Counted from the first letter of the stretch, positions 51,256 to 60,168 are shown. The stretch: DNA of 64,000 bases from JBLNBN01 sp050260015 (GCA_050260015.1 JBLNBN010000011.1:1-64000), one strand, 5' to 3'. Notes: generated from the letters alone by a model not told the origin. Numbers and translations: made by a program.

Positions 51256-52491
51256 TTATTTCTTATCTCGCCATATTTCAATCAAATGCATGCACGTATC
51301 CACGGCGGTTTCGAGCGCATTGATGGAGACCCATTCCGTGCGGCTGTGGAAGTTCTGCCCGCCAGTGTAAATATTCGGGCAGGGAAGTCCCATTTCCGTC
51401 AGGCGAGAGCCGTCCGTTCCGCCGCGAATAGGCTTCCAGTAGGGCTTGACGCCTGCGCGTTCGGCGGCTTCCCAGAGGTAATCGAGCCCCTTGGGATTCT
51501 CGGTCAGCTTGTCGTACATATTGCGGTACATTTCAATTATCTTAAGCTCGATATTCGTTTTAGGATAGTGGGGCTTCACTTCCTCGATTATCTTTTCAAG
51601 CGCTTTGCGCTGCACGTCCAATCCTTCCGTCTTGAAGTCGCGCAATAAAATTTTCAAAACCGACTTGGAGACGCCGCCCTCGAGCGAATGGGGATGGATA
51701 TAGGGCTCGTAGCCGTCGGTGGTTTCAGGCGCCATGTCCTTCGGGAAGCGCGTTACGATGTCGGCCATCGCGCGAAGGGAGTTGACCATTATGTCCTTTG
51801 CCATGCCGGGGTGTATATCGCGACCGTAAGTCGTGATGACGGCCGCATTGGCGCTGAAGGTCTCTTTGTTCAGCTCTCCGGGCATATCGCCGTCGAGCGT
51901 GTAAGCGTATTCGCATTTAAATTTATCGAGGTTGAAGAACTTTGTGCCCTGGCCGATTTCCTCGTCCGGGGTAAACGCGATCTTGATCTCGCCGTGCTTT
52001 ATGGTAGGATCGCCCATGAGCGTTTCGGCGATTTTCATGATGGCTGCGCAACCCGATTTATCGTCGCTGCCTAAAAGCGTCGTGCCGTCGGAGGTAACGA
52101 TAGTATGGCCGACGCACTCCTTAAGATGAGGATTCTCGCTCTCGCGTATGACGACGTTGGAGTCGCCCGGGAGAACGATATCGCCGCCGGCGTATCTTTC
52201 GATTACGTTGGGCTTTACGTTTGCGCCGGAAACGTCGGGGGACGTATCGACGTGCGCGACGAAGCCGATAGCGGGAACGTCGTCGCCGGCGTTCGAGGGG
52301 ATGGTCGCGTAAACGTAGCAATGCTCGTCGAGCTCGACTTGCGGAACGCCGATAGATTTCAACTCGTCGACCAATAGGCGCGCGAGATCGAATTGCTTTT
52401 CGGTGCTGGGGGTTACGTCGGCTGTCTTTTCGGAGCTTTGGGTGTCTATCTTAACGTATCTAAGAAGTTTGTCTAATACTTTCTCAGCCAT
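51256..52491 (-). CDS. pepT: peptidase T (tripeptidase)
   Basis: 411 aa from the ATG at 52491 (AAGGA upstream); the longer frame to 52542 adds a non-conserved stretch. M20 family dizinc aminopeptidase cleaving N-terminal residues from tripeptides. Zinc and catalytic motifs are visible: GFVAHVDTSPDVSG, TLLGSDDKSGCAAIM, AFTPDEEIGQG (catalytic Glu pair), EYAYTLDGDMPGE, and PIRGGTDGSRLTEMGLPCPNIYTGGQNFHSRTEW. The length fits PepT. Monocistronic. Confidence 0.97.
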   Translation of the reverse strand: MAEKVLDKLLRYVKIDTQSSEKTADVTPSTEKQFDLARLLVDELKSIGVPQVELDEHCYVYATIPSNAGDDVPAIGFVAHVDTSPDVSGANVKPNVIERYAGGDIVLPGDSNVVIRESENPHLKECVGHTIVTSDGTTLLGSDDKSGCAAIMKIAETLMGDPTIKHGEIKIAFTPDEEIGQGTKFFNLDKFKCEYAYTLDGDMPGELNKETFSANAAVITTYGRDIHPGMAKDIMVNSLRAMADIVTRFPKDMAPETTDGYEPYIHPHSLEGGVSKSVLKILLRDFKTEGLDVQRKALEKIIEEVKPHYPKTNIELKIIEMYRNMYDKLTENPKGLDYLWEAAERAGVKPYWKPIRGGTDGSRLTEMGLPCPNIYTGGQNFHSRTEWVSINALETAVDTCMHLIEIWRDKK

Positions 52492-52568
52492 AATTTTTTC
52501 CTTCAAGTTAAATTTCGGTAAATTATTCATACAAATTAACAATTTTAAATGAAAAAATAAAGCAAAAA

Positions 52569-52595
52569 AAAAGGTCGCACGGGCGACCTTTAATA
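52569..52595 (-). terminator. terminator after mono-heme exported protein
   Basis: AAAGGTCGC-ACGG-GCGACCTTT stem; on the minus strand the T-run follows (nine T). Confidence 0.93.
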
Positions 52596-52610
52596 ATTTT
52601 TTCTTTTGAA

Positions 52611-53270
52611 TTACCTATAGATGGTAGCGTAAATCGTTGAAGATTTGCCGTTGAACATAACTGAAACTATATAGCTGCCGCCCGGAGCCGGGGCGCCTCG
52701 TAAGTCTCTTCCATCCCAGGCAATAGTAGTTCTGCCCGCGTTAACGTATATCCCGCTCAATTGGGCGATTTTTGCGCCGGAATAGTTGTAAATTATTACG
52801 TCGGCAAGTCCGGCAAGCCCGGATTCTACGTTGAAGAATACTTCGCCCGGGCCGGGGTTCGGGAAGGCGGGGCTAAGCGCAAACGGAAACGCGGGCAAGT
52901 CCCCGGCCGATACGCTGTTCGGATCGCCCGGAATAGTGACCAGGCTTAGATTTCCGGGCTGCGGTTGTCCGATTCGCCATGCGCCGGTCGGGTCCTGGAG
53001 TTCCTCGCCGTTAGTTTTGCCGTCGCCGTCGGAATCCAAATTTGCGAGAGCGGCTTGCCATTGAACTACCCCGTTGGATAGAAAGCTGCTTTCAACCCTT
53101 TGCCCAAAGGGATTTCTTGCGCCGCCGCCGGCCGGGTTAACGTGACAATTAGCGCACATGTATTTCGTGCCGTTCGGTATCTGGTTAACGCGCTCGGGCC
53201 GCGCAAAAGATTCATTGGACAATAGAGCAAGCAAAAATATGGCCGCCGCTAATGAGTAATGTTTTCTCAT
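52611..53270 (-). CDS. exported mono-heme c-type protein with FlgD-like C-terminus
   Basis: 219 aa with a signal peptide (MRKHYSLAAAIFLLALLSNESFA). One heme c motif CANCH (about residues 38-42) is followed by a conserved NPAGGGARNPFGQ stretch. An acidic DSDGDGKTNGEE loop resembles a calcium-binding EF-hand-like or dockerin-like site (residues 79-90). The C-terminal 90 residues are a FlgD/T9SS-type immunoglobulin-like domain (LSPAFPNPGPGEVFFNV ... WDGRDLRGAPAPGGSYIV), which suggests surface or secreted location. It may be a secreted electron-transfer protein. Terminator follows. Confidence 0.8.
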   Translation of the reverse strand: MRKHYSLAAAIFLLALLSNESFARPERVNQIPNGTKYMCANCHVNPAGGGARNPFGQRVESSFLSNGVVQWQAALANLDSDGDGKTNGEELQDPTGAWRIGQPQPGNLSLVTIPGDPNSVSAGDLPAFPFALSPAFPNPGPGEVFFNVESGLAGLADVIIYNYSGAKIAQLSGIYVNAGRTTIAWDGRDLRGAPAPGGSYIVSVMFNGKSSTIYATIYR

Positions 53271-53449
53271 GAAGACTCCTGTTATTCGTGGGAAATTATC
53301 ATATTTTAAAACGAATATTAATTAAAATATTTTAAAAATACGAGTACTTTAAATTAATAATTTAGGCTTGGCGATAATTGCTTTAGCAAACCCATACTTT
53401 TGTATCAAAAATTATATTAATTTTGAATTTTAAATAAAGCGACAAAACA

Positions 53450-54157
53450 ATGCGATTCAGAATTGAAGATTGGGGGAAACTGGCGTATGGGCCAGCTTTT
53501 GAGCGTCAGGAAATAATTCATTCCAAAATCGTCTCCGAGAAGCTTTCGGGCGGCGCGCCGGAGTATGCATTAGCTCTCGTCGAGCATCCGCACGTCTACA
53601 CGCTTGGCAAGAACGGCAACGAGGAAAACCTGCTCGTCGATTATATCGCGCTCCAGGCCAAGGATGCGGAATTCTTCCGCACAAACCGCGGCGGGGACAT
53701 TACCTACCATGGCCCCGGGCAGCTCGTCGGGTACCCGATTATGGATCTTGACGCGTTTAAGCTCGGCGTGCGCGGCTATATAGAAAAGCTCGAAGAATCT
53801 ATCATCCAAACTATCGCCGGGTACGGCGTCAAGGGCGATCGTTTAGAAGGCGCCACGGGCGTTTGGCTCGACGTGGGCGTAAAGGGCAGAACCCGTAAGA
53901 TATGCGCTATAGGCGTTCGCGTTTCGCGCGGAGTGACTATGCACGGCTTTGCCCTCAACGGGAACACCGACCTCAACTATTTCAATTTTATCAATCCCTG
54001 CGGTTTTCGCGACAAAGGCGTTACTTCGCTCGAGCAGGAGCTTGGAGCGAAGATCGATTTCGAGGAACTAAAGCGCAAGTACGCGGAAAAATTCGCTGAA
54101 GTATTCAATATCGAGTTAATTAATTATGGAAATAAAGAGAAAGCCGGAATGGCTTAA
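53450..54157 (+). CDS. lipB: octanoyltransferase LipB
   Basis: 235 aa. It transfers octanoyl from acyl carrier protein to lipoyl domains. It has LVEHPHVYTLGKNG, RTNRGGDITYHGPGQLVGYPIMDL, the catalytic lysine KICAIGVRVSRGVTMHGFALN, and the catalytic cysteine INPCGFRDKGVTSL. The length fits. Its 3' end overlaps lipA by 32 bp, so the pair is coupled. Confidence 0.96.
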   Translation: MRFRIEDWGKLAYGPAFERQEIIHSKIVSEKLSGGAPEYALALVEHPHVYTLGKNGNEENLLVDYIALQAKDAEFFRTNRGGDITYHGPGQLVGYPIMDLDAFKLGVRGYIEKLEESIIQTIAGYGVKGDRLEGATGVWLDVGVKGRTRKICAIGVRVSRGVTMHGFALNGNTDLNYFNFINPCGFRDKGVTSLEQELGAKIDFEELKRKYAEKFAEVFNIELINYGNKEKAGMA

Positions 54158-54968
54158 GATAAAATTGCCTACGGGCGAAAAGTACAGGGAGCTAAAAACG
54201 CTTATCGACGGGGAGGGACTGCATACCATCTGCGTAAGCGGCAAATGCCCCAACCAGGCGGAGTGCTGGGCGGCCGGCACGGCTACTCTAATGATACTCG
54301 GCGACGTCTGCACGCGCGCCTGTAAGTTCTGCGCCACGCAAACCGGCAAGCCGCTTCCCGTGCGCGAGAGCGAGCCCGCCTCCGTGGCGAATACGGTTAG
54401 AACCTTGAAGCTGAAGCACGCCGTGCTCACATCCGTCGATCGCGACGACCTGCGCGATTACGGCGCCGGGCATTGGGCCGCGGTCATTCGCGAAGTTCAA
54501 AGGGCGAATCCCGGCGTTTCGATCGAAGCTCTCATACCCGATTTCTCGGGCAAGGCGGAGTTAATTGATTTGGTCTGTTCAACGAAAGCCGAAGTAATAT
54601 CCCATAATCTCGAAACGGTGCGCCGCCTGACCCCGCTCGTGCGCTCTAAGGCGAACTACGATCGAAGCCTGGACGTGCTTAAACGCATCGCTTTCAACGG
54701 CGTCACCGCGAAGACGGGCATTATGGTCGGGCTTGGCGAGACGCGCGAGGAAATAATTGAAACTATGCGCGACGCGTTCGAGGCGGGCTGCGATATAATG
54801 ACTATAGGCCAATACCTGCAGCCTACGAAGGCTCACTTGCCAGTCGAGCGCTACGTGACGCCCGGGGAATTTGCTGAATATAAGAAGCTCGGCGAAGAGC
54901 TTGGGCTGCGATTAGTCGAGAGCGCGCCGCTGGTACGCTCCTCCTACCATGCTGAAAAGCATCTTTAA
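54126..54968 (+). CDS. lipA: lipoyl synthase
   Basis: 280 aa radical SAM enzyme inserting two sulfurs into protein-bound octanoate. It has the auxiliary cluster CVSGKCPNQAEC and the radical SAM cluster CTRACKFC, plus VLTSVDRDDLRDYGAGHWA and the C-terminal APLVRSSYHAEK (the conserved RSSYHA Ser ligand). Start inside lipB, 32 bp before its stop. Ends overlap the convergent CDP-alcohol transferase by 4 bp. Confidence 0.97.
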   Translation: MEIKRKPEWLKIKLPTGEKYRELKTLIDGEGLHTICVSGKCPNQAECWAAGTATLMILGDVCTRACKFCATQTGKPLPVRESEPASVANTVRTLKLKHAVLTSVDRDDLRDYGAGHWAAVIREVQRANPGVSIEALIPDFSGKAELIDLVCSTKAEVISHNLETVRRLTPLVRSKANYDRSLDVLKRIAFNGVTAKTGIMVGLGETREEIIETMRDAFEAGCDIMTIGQYLQPTKAHLPVERYVTPGEFAEYKKLGEELGLRLVESAPLVRSSYHAEKHL

Positions 54969-55498
54969 ACCGCTTTAGCAGGGCTGCGGAGAGTCTCGAA
55001 AAAGACTTTTCCGTAGTCCCAGAGCGAAATCGTTATAAAAATAAGCGAAAAGATAAGCATGTACGGCATAGCGTACGGCATATTTACAATTAAAGCCAAT
55101 AACGTCAGCGAAATAGCTACGGCAGCGTTTTTACCGGAGCGATGCGAGGGCTCCACAATTTTCTTCCTATTTGCGACGATTAATCCCCCTATAAGTATTA
55201 ATACGTCGCGACCAATAATAACTGCCGCGAACCAGAGAGGCATCCTGTCCTGAATTAAGAGAATAATTGTAACTGCGACGAAAAAGCCTTTATCTCCGAT
55301 TGGATCAAGTATCTTGCCTAACTCCGAGATTTGGTTGAATTTCCTTGCAATATACCCGTCGGATATGTCCAATAGCGCGGCGAACACGCATATAAGCGCG
55401 GCGATCGTATTTTGCCCGTACCATAAGTAATGAGCGGCAGGAGCTATAAGAAGAATTCTTATTAAGCTGAGTATGTTAGGAATTGTCCAAATTTTCAT
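54965..55498 (-). CDS. pgsA: CDP-alcohol phosphatidyltransferase (PgsA-like)
   Basis: 177 aa, about six membrane helices. It carries the family signature D-G-x2-A-R-x8-G-x3-D-x3-D (DISDGYIARKFNQISELGKILDPIGDKG), which binds CDP-diacylglycerol. The size and the TIPNILSLIRILLIAPAAHYL start fit phosphatidylglycerophosphate synthase; other CDP-alcohol transferases (phosphatidylserine synthase) are less likely. Last gene of the ispF run; starts 23 bp inside the upstream symporter gene. Confidence 0.87.
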   Translation of the reverse strand: MKIWTIPNILSLIRILLIAPAAHYLWYGQNTIAALICVFAALLDISDGYIARKFNQISELGKILDPIGDKGFFVAVTIILLIQDRMPLWFAAVIIGRDVLILIGGLIVANRKKIVEPSHRSGKNAAVAISLTLLALIVNMPYAMPYMLIFSLIFITISLWDYGKVFFETLRSPAKAV

Positions 55499-56897
55499 TT
55501 TCTCGCCTTTTAGTAAACGCTAACGTGCTGATAGTTGCTACGATAATGCCGGGAAGCATCGGCTCAATATTTTGAACGAACGAATTATTGGTCATTGTTA
55601 TTTTTAAGATCGTCCAAAAAAATGAAGCCCCAGCGGAAAGAAATATCGTTGCGATCACTCTATTGCGGGCCATGACGAACTTTTTGGAGTAGCTGAGCAT
55701 TAGCGGCGAGAGTAGCGCGGGCACGGCTATCGAGGACGTCTTATAGATCAGGTCCACGGCCGAGGGCAGTATTAACGCCAATAAGACCCCTAGGACTGCC
55801 GAGACGAACAGGCCGAAGCGGCTAAGCTGGCGCGCGTCGTACCGCTTTAGGAACGCGATTCTATGCGAGAGAGGAAGCAATATATCCGCGCCAATGGTCG
55901 AGGCGGTCAGGAATGCATAGCCGCTGAGCGCGGACATAATTATGGCTATAATAGCGGTTAAAAGTAAGCCCTTGAAGTAAGGCGGCATAACGCTTTCCGC
56001 CAACGCCGGAAAAGCGAGCAGCGGGTCGGCCCCGGGCAAGTAAGCGCGCGCGTAGAGCCCGCAGGCGAGGGTCAGCATATCGAAGAGCAGCCAAAAGCCG
56101 ACGGAAATAAATACGCCGCGGCGGGCCGTTTTCCCGGACGTAGCTGCCGCGCAGCGCTGGAAAAAGCTCGGATCGACGAACGTCTGGAAGGCGATAACGT
56201 ACCATGCCAGGACGTACTGCAGCGAGAGCCCGCCCGTCGCGCTCAGGTGAGCGGCAGGCAACCTGGAAATCATTTCTCCGGGCGAACCGTAATGCATTAT
56301 CGCGAAAGTCGCGAGCGCGCCGAAACCAAGGTACATCAAAATGAATTGAGCGGCGTTCGTAGCCACGTCGGACTTAAACCCGCCCTTGTAGAGGTATGCC
56401 AGGGAAATCGCCGCGCCGATCGTCACCGAGACTGCCAGGGACCACCCCGTAAAAAGCTGAATCATGACGCCGAGCATAAGCATGTAAGCGGCCGGGATAG
56501 TAATAAGCAGCACTACCACCGAAGAGATAAACCCGGCCCGGCGGCCGTGCGCCGACGCGATCTGTTCCGGTATGGTCGCCGCGCCGGTATTGCGGATCTT
56601 ACCGGCGAAAAAGTACGCGAAAAGGAGCGCTGAAATATAGTAAGGTATGCCGAAGCTAATCCAGGCGACAAGCCCCGAGCCGAAAATGAATTCCCCGACG
56701 CCTAATATATTGCCGTACCAGGTGGCGACGAGCGTCGCGACGAAAAAGGGGAGAGTAAGCCGACGGCCGGCAAGGATATAATCTTCCTTTGCGCCGACGC
56801 CCTTCGAGGCTTTGCGCCGGGCGGCGAATATGCCGAGATAGAGCGCGAGCGCGACGTAAGCCGCGACTACGATTATATCGGCGGCGGAAAGCGTCAT
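55476..56897 (-). CDS. sodium:solute symporter family protein
   Basis: 473 aa, about 13 membrane helices, SSS/SLC5 family. Evidence: ATWYGNILGVGEFIFGSGLVAWISFGIPYYISALLFA at the N-terminus, DPSFFQRCAAATSGKTARRGVF (the SSS signature region), and FLTASTIGADILLPL near the middle. A Na+-coupled importer of an unspecified solute. The ATG overlaps the upstream epimerase stop as ATGA, so it is translationally coupled to it; the neighbours do not reveal the solute. Confidence 0.9.
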   Translation of the reverse strand: MTLSAADIIVVAAYVALALYLGIFAARRKASKGVGAKEDYILAGRRLTLPFFVATLVATWYGNILGVGEFIFGSGLVAWISFGIPYYISALLFAYFFAGKIRNTGAATIPEQIASAHGRRAGFISSVVVLLITIPAAYMLMLGVMIQLFTGWSLAVSVTIGAAISLAYLYKGGFKSDVATNAAQFILMYLGFGALATFAIMHYGSPGEMISRLPAAHLSATGGLSLQYVLAWYVIAFQTFVDPSFFQRCAAATSGKTARRGVFISVGFWLLFDMLTLACGLYARAYLPGADPLLAFPALAESVMPPYFKGLLLTAIIAIIMSALSGYAFLTASTIGADILLPLSHRIAFLKRYDARQLSRFGLFVSAVLGVLLALILPSAVDLIYKTSSIAVPALLSPLMLSYSKKFVMARNRVIATIFLSAGASFFWTILKITMTNNSFVQNIEPMLPGIIVATISTLAFTKRRENENLDNS

Positions 56898-57826
56898 TTG
56901 CCGGATAAGGCTTTATTTCTAAAGAATTCAACAGTAGGCTTCATGCCCTCCTCGAATCCTACCTCCGGCCTCCAGCCCCATTCGCGCTCAATTTTAGCGT
57001 AGGAGCAGCTATTGCGCTCGAGCTCGCCCTTCTTTACTTCGGACTTTATGGCTTCGAGCGGGCTGCCGGTAGCTTTCTTAAGGTCTTCAAAAATTTGATT
57101 TACGCTGCGCTCGGTTCCCGTCGAGACGTTGTAGGCGCCGCGCATACCCGGGTTGAGCGCGAGCTCGTTCGCGCGGACGACGTCGGAAATATAGACGTAG
57201 TCCCGCGTGGCTTCGCCTTCCCCGAAGATCAGGGGGCGTTCGCCCTTGAACAGCTTTTCAGCGAAGATCGCGATTACTCCCGCTTCGCCGTGCGGATTTT
57301 GCCGCGGACCGAAGACGTTCGCGTAGCGCAGAGCCGTATAGTTCAGTCCGAAAGAAGCCTCGTAGTACTGCAGGTAGCGTTCGTTCGTCAACTTGGCGAT
57401 GCCGTACGGGGAGATAGGATTCTGCGGATGCGATTCGCCGCACGGGTATTCGCACTGAACCCCGTAGATAGTGCCTGCGGAGGAGGAGAATATGACTTTT
57501 TTGACTTCGTATTTCAAGCAGGCTTCGTAGAGATTCAGGCTGCCGATTATATTCGTGCGAGCGTCGTGGAGCGGATCGCCGACGGAGCGCCGCACGTTCA
57601 TCTGCGCCGCCTGGTGGCTCAGCGCGTCGAAGCGTTCGCGCTCGAATATGCGCCAAACTTCGGGGCTCGTTATGTCGAGTTCGTAGAATTTTGCTCCGCT
57701 CGGTAGATTTTCGCGCAGACCCGTAGATAAGTTATCTATTATGTGGACTTCATGCCCCAGTTCCAAATATCTTTCAGCGATGAAGGAGCCGATAAAGCCG
57801 GCGCCGCCTGAGATTAGAATTTTCAT
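56894..57826 (-). CDS. NAD-dependent sugar epimerase/dehydratase
   Basis: 310 aa from the ATG at 57826, because this opens directly on the Rossmann motif (MKILISGGAGFIGSFIAERY) and the start overlaps the ispF stop as TAATG. Extended SDR of the UDP-glucose 4-epimerase group: NAD site GGAGFIGS, HQAAQ, SSAGTIYG (catalytic Ser region), YGIAKLTNERYL (YxxxK), ALRYANVFGPRQNPHGEAGV, and NVSTGTERSVNQIF. Acts on nucleotide sugars for surface polysaccharides. Confidence 0.93.
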   Translation of the reverse strand: MKILISGGAGFIGSFIAERYLELGHEVHIIDNLSTGLRENLPSGAKFYELDITSPEVWRIFERERFDALSHQAAQMNVRRSVGDPLHDARTNIIGSLNLYEACLKYEVKKVIFSSSAGTIYGVQCEYPCGESHPQNPISPYGIAKLTNERYLQYYEASFGLNYTALRYANVFGPRQNPHGEAGVIAIFAEKLFKGERPLIFGEGEATRDYVYISDVVRANELALNPGMRGAYNVSTGTERSVNQIFEDLKKATGSPLEAIKSEVKKGELERNSCSYAKIEREWGWRPEVGFEEGMKPTVEFFRNKALSGK

Positions 57827-58305
57827 TAATGTGAGCTTATATAATTTGACATGCAAACGGCGAAGGCGGCTACGCCCTCTTGTCTCCCTACGAATCCCAT
57901 TTTCTCGTTGGTCGTGGCCTTTACGTTTACGCGCTCCGACGGCAAACCGCAAGCGATTGCGATGTTCCGCCGCATCTCTTGCTTAAAGGGGGATACTTTC
58001 GGTTTTTCCAAAGCCAGGGTGCAATCGATATTTACCAATTCATAGCCGGCCTCGCGGGACATCCTGCAGCATTCGCGCAGCAAGTCCATGCTGTTCGCGC
58101 CGCGCCAGCGTTCGTCCGTGTCGGGGAAATGCTCCCCGATGTCGCCAAGAGCAGCGGCGCCCAAAACGGCGTCCGCAATCGCGTGCAGCAGCGCGTCGCC
58201 GTCGCTGTGCGCGACCGTGCCCAAGGGGCTTTCCAGCTTTACCCCGCCGAGTATCAAGCTCTCGCCTTCGGCGAGCCTATGCGAATCGTAACCGAATCCG
58301 ACCAT
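57826..58305 (-). CDS. ispF: 2-C-methyl-D-erythritol 2,4-cyclodiphosphate synthase
   Basis: 159 aa MEP-pathway enzyme forming the cyclic diphosphate of isoprenoid precursor. Signatures: GFGYDSHRLAEGESLILGGV (zinc Asp/His), HSDGDALLHAIADAVLGAAALGDIGEHFPDTDE, and KATTNEKMGFVGRQEGVAAFAVC. The length fits. First of four overlapping genes, ispF-epimerase-symporter-pgsA. ispD is not in the window. Confidence 0.96.
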   Translation of the reverse strand: MVGFGYDSHRLAEGESLILGGVKLESPLGTVAHSDGDALLHAIADAVLGAAALGDIGEHFPDTDERWRGANSMDLLRECCRMSREAGYELVNIDCTLALEKPKVSPFKQEMRRNIAIACGLPSERVNVKATTNEKMGFVGRQEGVAAFAVCMSNYISSH

Positions 58306-58328
58306 ATTATTTGACTAAATAAATTAAG

Positions 58329-58365
58329 GGCTGCCTGGGAACGGTACTCCGCGACCCAAGCAGCC
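58329..58365. other. hairpin downstream of gcvH
   Basis: GGCTGCCTGGG and CCCAAGCAGCC pair over 11 bp (one G-T) around a 15-nt loop between gcvH and ispF. There is no clear T-run on either strand, so it may be a weak terminator or a structural repeat. Confidence 0.45.
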
Positions 58366-58383
58366 GAAATTGACTCTGAGATA

Positions 58384-58761
58384 TTAACCAAGCATTGCTT
58401 TGTATGCTTCTACGTCCATCAGCTTATCGAGCTCGGAGGGATCGCTCATTTCAACTTTGATCATCCAGCCTGCCGCGTAGGGATCGTTGTTAACTACTTC
58501 GGGGCTGTCGTTGAGCGCGCGGTTTACTTCGATTACTTTGCCGGAGACGGGAGCGTACATATCTGCAACCGTTTTAACGGCTTCGATAGTTCCAAAGGTC
58601 TCGCCGGATTTAAGTTCCGATAAATCGTCGGCTATGTCGACGTAGACTACGTCGCCAAGCTCGCCCTGGGCGTGGTCGGTTATGCCGATAGTTGCGACGT
58701 TGCCGTCTACTGCAACCCATTCGTGGTCGTCTGAATACTTTAAGTTTGCGGGAAAGTTCAT
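58384..58761 (-). CDS. gcvH: glycine cleavage system H protein
   Basis: 125 aa from the ATG at 58761, with TTTGGAG seven bases upstream; the TTG at 58773 would put the ribosome site inside the coding region. GcvH carries lipoamide between P, T and L proteins. The lipoylated lysine is in GTIEAVKTVADMYAPVSGKV (about residue 64). It has the canonical HEWV start, NDSPEVVNNDPYAAGWM, and length. Other gcv genes are absent here. It depends on the lipoate genes lplA, lipB and lipA of this window. Confidence 0.96.
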   Translation of the reverse strand: MNFPANLKYSDDHEWVAVDGNVATIGITDHAQGELGDVVYVDIADDLSELKSGETFGTIEAVKTVADMYAPVSGKVIEVNRALNDSPEVVNNDPYAAGWMIKVEMSDPSELDKLMDVEAYKAMLG

Positions 58762-58843
58762 ATTATTCTCCAAATGAAAATGTAATTATATTCACATTTA
58801 AAGCGTAAAATTACGAAAACTTTTCATAAGAAGCGATAAGGAA

Positions 58844-59767
58844 TTAGTTATTTTTTTTTACTATGTCGAGCCTTTCCTGCAATCTTAAAAATTTGCCCTG
58901 TAACGCCTCCAATTGTTCATGAATTTCCATCACGGCTGAGAGGGCGCTCTCAGCGAGATCGTCCTCTAATTTTGATTTTATTCTGTTCTTTTTTTCCTGT
59001 TCCTGCATATTTGTTAGTTCGGAAACGAGCACGCCTACGAATAAATTTAAGATGATAAGACCCGCGAGGAAGTAAAAGCTTATAAAATATATCGGGACTA
59101 TGAACGGAAGGTCGTAGGGCTGAATCGGCACAGTCTTATCGTGGAAAGTATACATACCTCCGTACATCAGCGTTTCCATCAATTCTGACCACTTGTCCGT
59201 AACGCATTGGATAAGCGTTAACAGCGCTAAGTCCAAACTACCGAAGTGTATCGGGTCCGTTTTGCCGAAGATGCCGACGCCGATTATCGCGTATATATAG
59301 AATAAAATCGAGAGCAGGAGGATAACGTTGAGCATCGAGGGCATGCTCTTAATGAGCGTTTCAACCAATATCTTCAGATTGCCGAATTTCTCGACTAAAC
59401 GCGCGACTCGCAAAACCCTGAAAACTCGAGCGAGCCGGACCAAACGCAGGGATATAACCGCGTGTGTGTCGATGGCGCCGGAAGTCGCGAAGTAAGGCAG
59501 GATCGATATTGCGACCAAAAAGAAGTCGAATAAATTCCAGCCGCTTGTAAAAAATCTATACCAATGCCTACCGTATGCGGCGATTCTAAAAATTATCTCG
59601 ATCGAAAAGATGAGAAGCACAAGCATATCAGCCGTAGAAAAGAAATGCGAATACTGGGCGTGAAGCGCGGGGAACGACTCAAACCCTATTAGTATAGAAG
59701 AAAAAATGATAGTAAACAGAATGCCGGTATTGAAATAATCCGCGTACTTCTTTGGTTTGCTTAGCAT
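58844..59767 (-). CDS. voltage-gated cation channel (sodium-type, six-helix)
   Basis: 307 aa single-domain channel. S1-S3 are followed by an S4 segment with regularly spaced Arg (SLRLVRLARVFRVLRVARLVEKF), S5, a pore loop (LTLIQCVTDKWSELM) and S6 (YFLAGLIILNLFVGVLVSEL). The pore resembles bacterial Nav (TLESWxS) with the TDKWSE variant; the acidic residue at the selectivity position suggests Na+ or Ca2+ rather than K+ (no TVGYG). The C-terminus ends in a Glu/Lys-rich coiled coil (about 255-305), typical of tetrameric NaChBac-like channels. Confidence 0.87.
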   Translation of the reverse strand: MLSKPKKYADYFNTGILFTIIFSSILIGFESFPALHAQYSHFFSTADMLVLLIFSIEIIFRIAAYGRHWYRFFTSGWNLFDFFLVAISILPYFATSGAIDTHAVISLRLVRLARVFRVLRVARLVEKFGNLKILVETLIKSMPSMLNVILLLSILFYIYAIIGVGIFGKTDPIHFGSLDLALLTLIQCVTDKWSELMETLMYGGMYTFHDKTVPIQPYDLPFIVPIYFISFYFLAGLIILNLFVGVLVSELTNMQEQEKKNRIKSKLEDDLAESALSAVMEIHEQLEALQGKFLRLQERLDIVKKNN

Positions 59768-59901
59768 TGCTTGCGCTGTGATATTTGTATAAAAGAAGCT
59801 GAAATATGCAAAAAATGCGCCAAAAGCAGGGAAATTGTTTTTTATTTTCGATCAATAAGCGTTAAATTAGAGATATTTATGAAACAGAAAGCAGTTGTTA
59901 T

Positions 59902-60168
59902 ATGATTAACCAAGTCAAAGATCAATTTAGCGTTTTAGAAAAGAAATTCAGCGATTTTGATAAAAATACGCTCAATGAAAGCCAAACCAGACTAAGCTTC
60001 ATCGACAAGTTTTGGAATGTTTTAGGTTGGGATGTCGGCGATCCAAGACAGGTCTTAGTTGAAACGGTAGATAAACGTTCTAAAAGACCTGACAATAGGT
60101 TTATTAATAACAATAAAACTCTCTTCTTCGTTGAGGCAAAAAAGCCCGTCTTGCGGCGGGCTTTGTAG
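59902..60168 (+). pseudogene. truncated N-terminus of a type IIG/Eco57I-like restriction enzyme
   Basis: 88 codons. QTRLSFIDKFWNVLGWDVGD, VLVETVDKRSKRPDNRF and FFVEAKKP match the N-terminal segment of large restriction-modification proteins (nuclease PD-D/ExK-like: D-x(n)-E-A-K). All later parts, including the methyltransferase, are missing. The last residues (VLRRAL) are encoded by the terminator of the convergent histidine kinase, so homology ends at 60145. A remnant of a deleted restriction gene is the likeliest explanation. Confidence 0.7.
60138..60164 (-). terminator. terminator after histidine kinase
   Basis: AAAGCCCG-TCTTGCGG-CGGGCTTT is an 8-bp stem; on the minus strand it is followed by TTTT. 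It lies 25 bp past the kinase stop and inside the 3' end of the restriction remnant. Confidence 0.88.

Noticed and set aside
58329..58365. Glycine riboswitch near gcvH
   Set aside because: The hairpin lies downstream of gcvH, not in its leader, and lacks the conserved riboswitch core.
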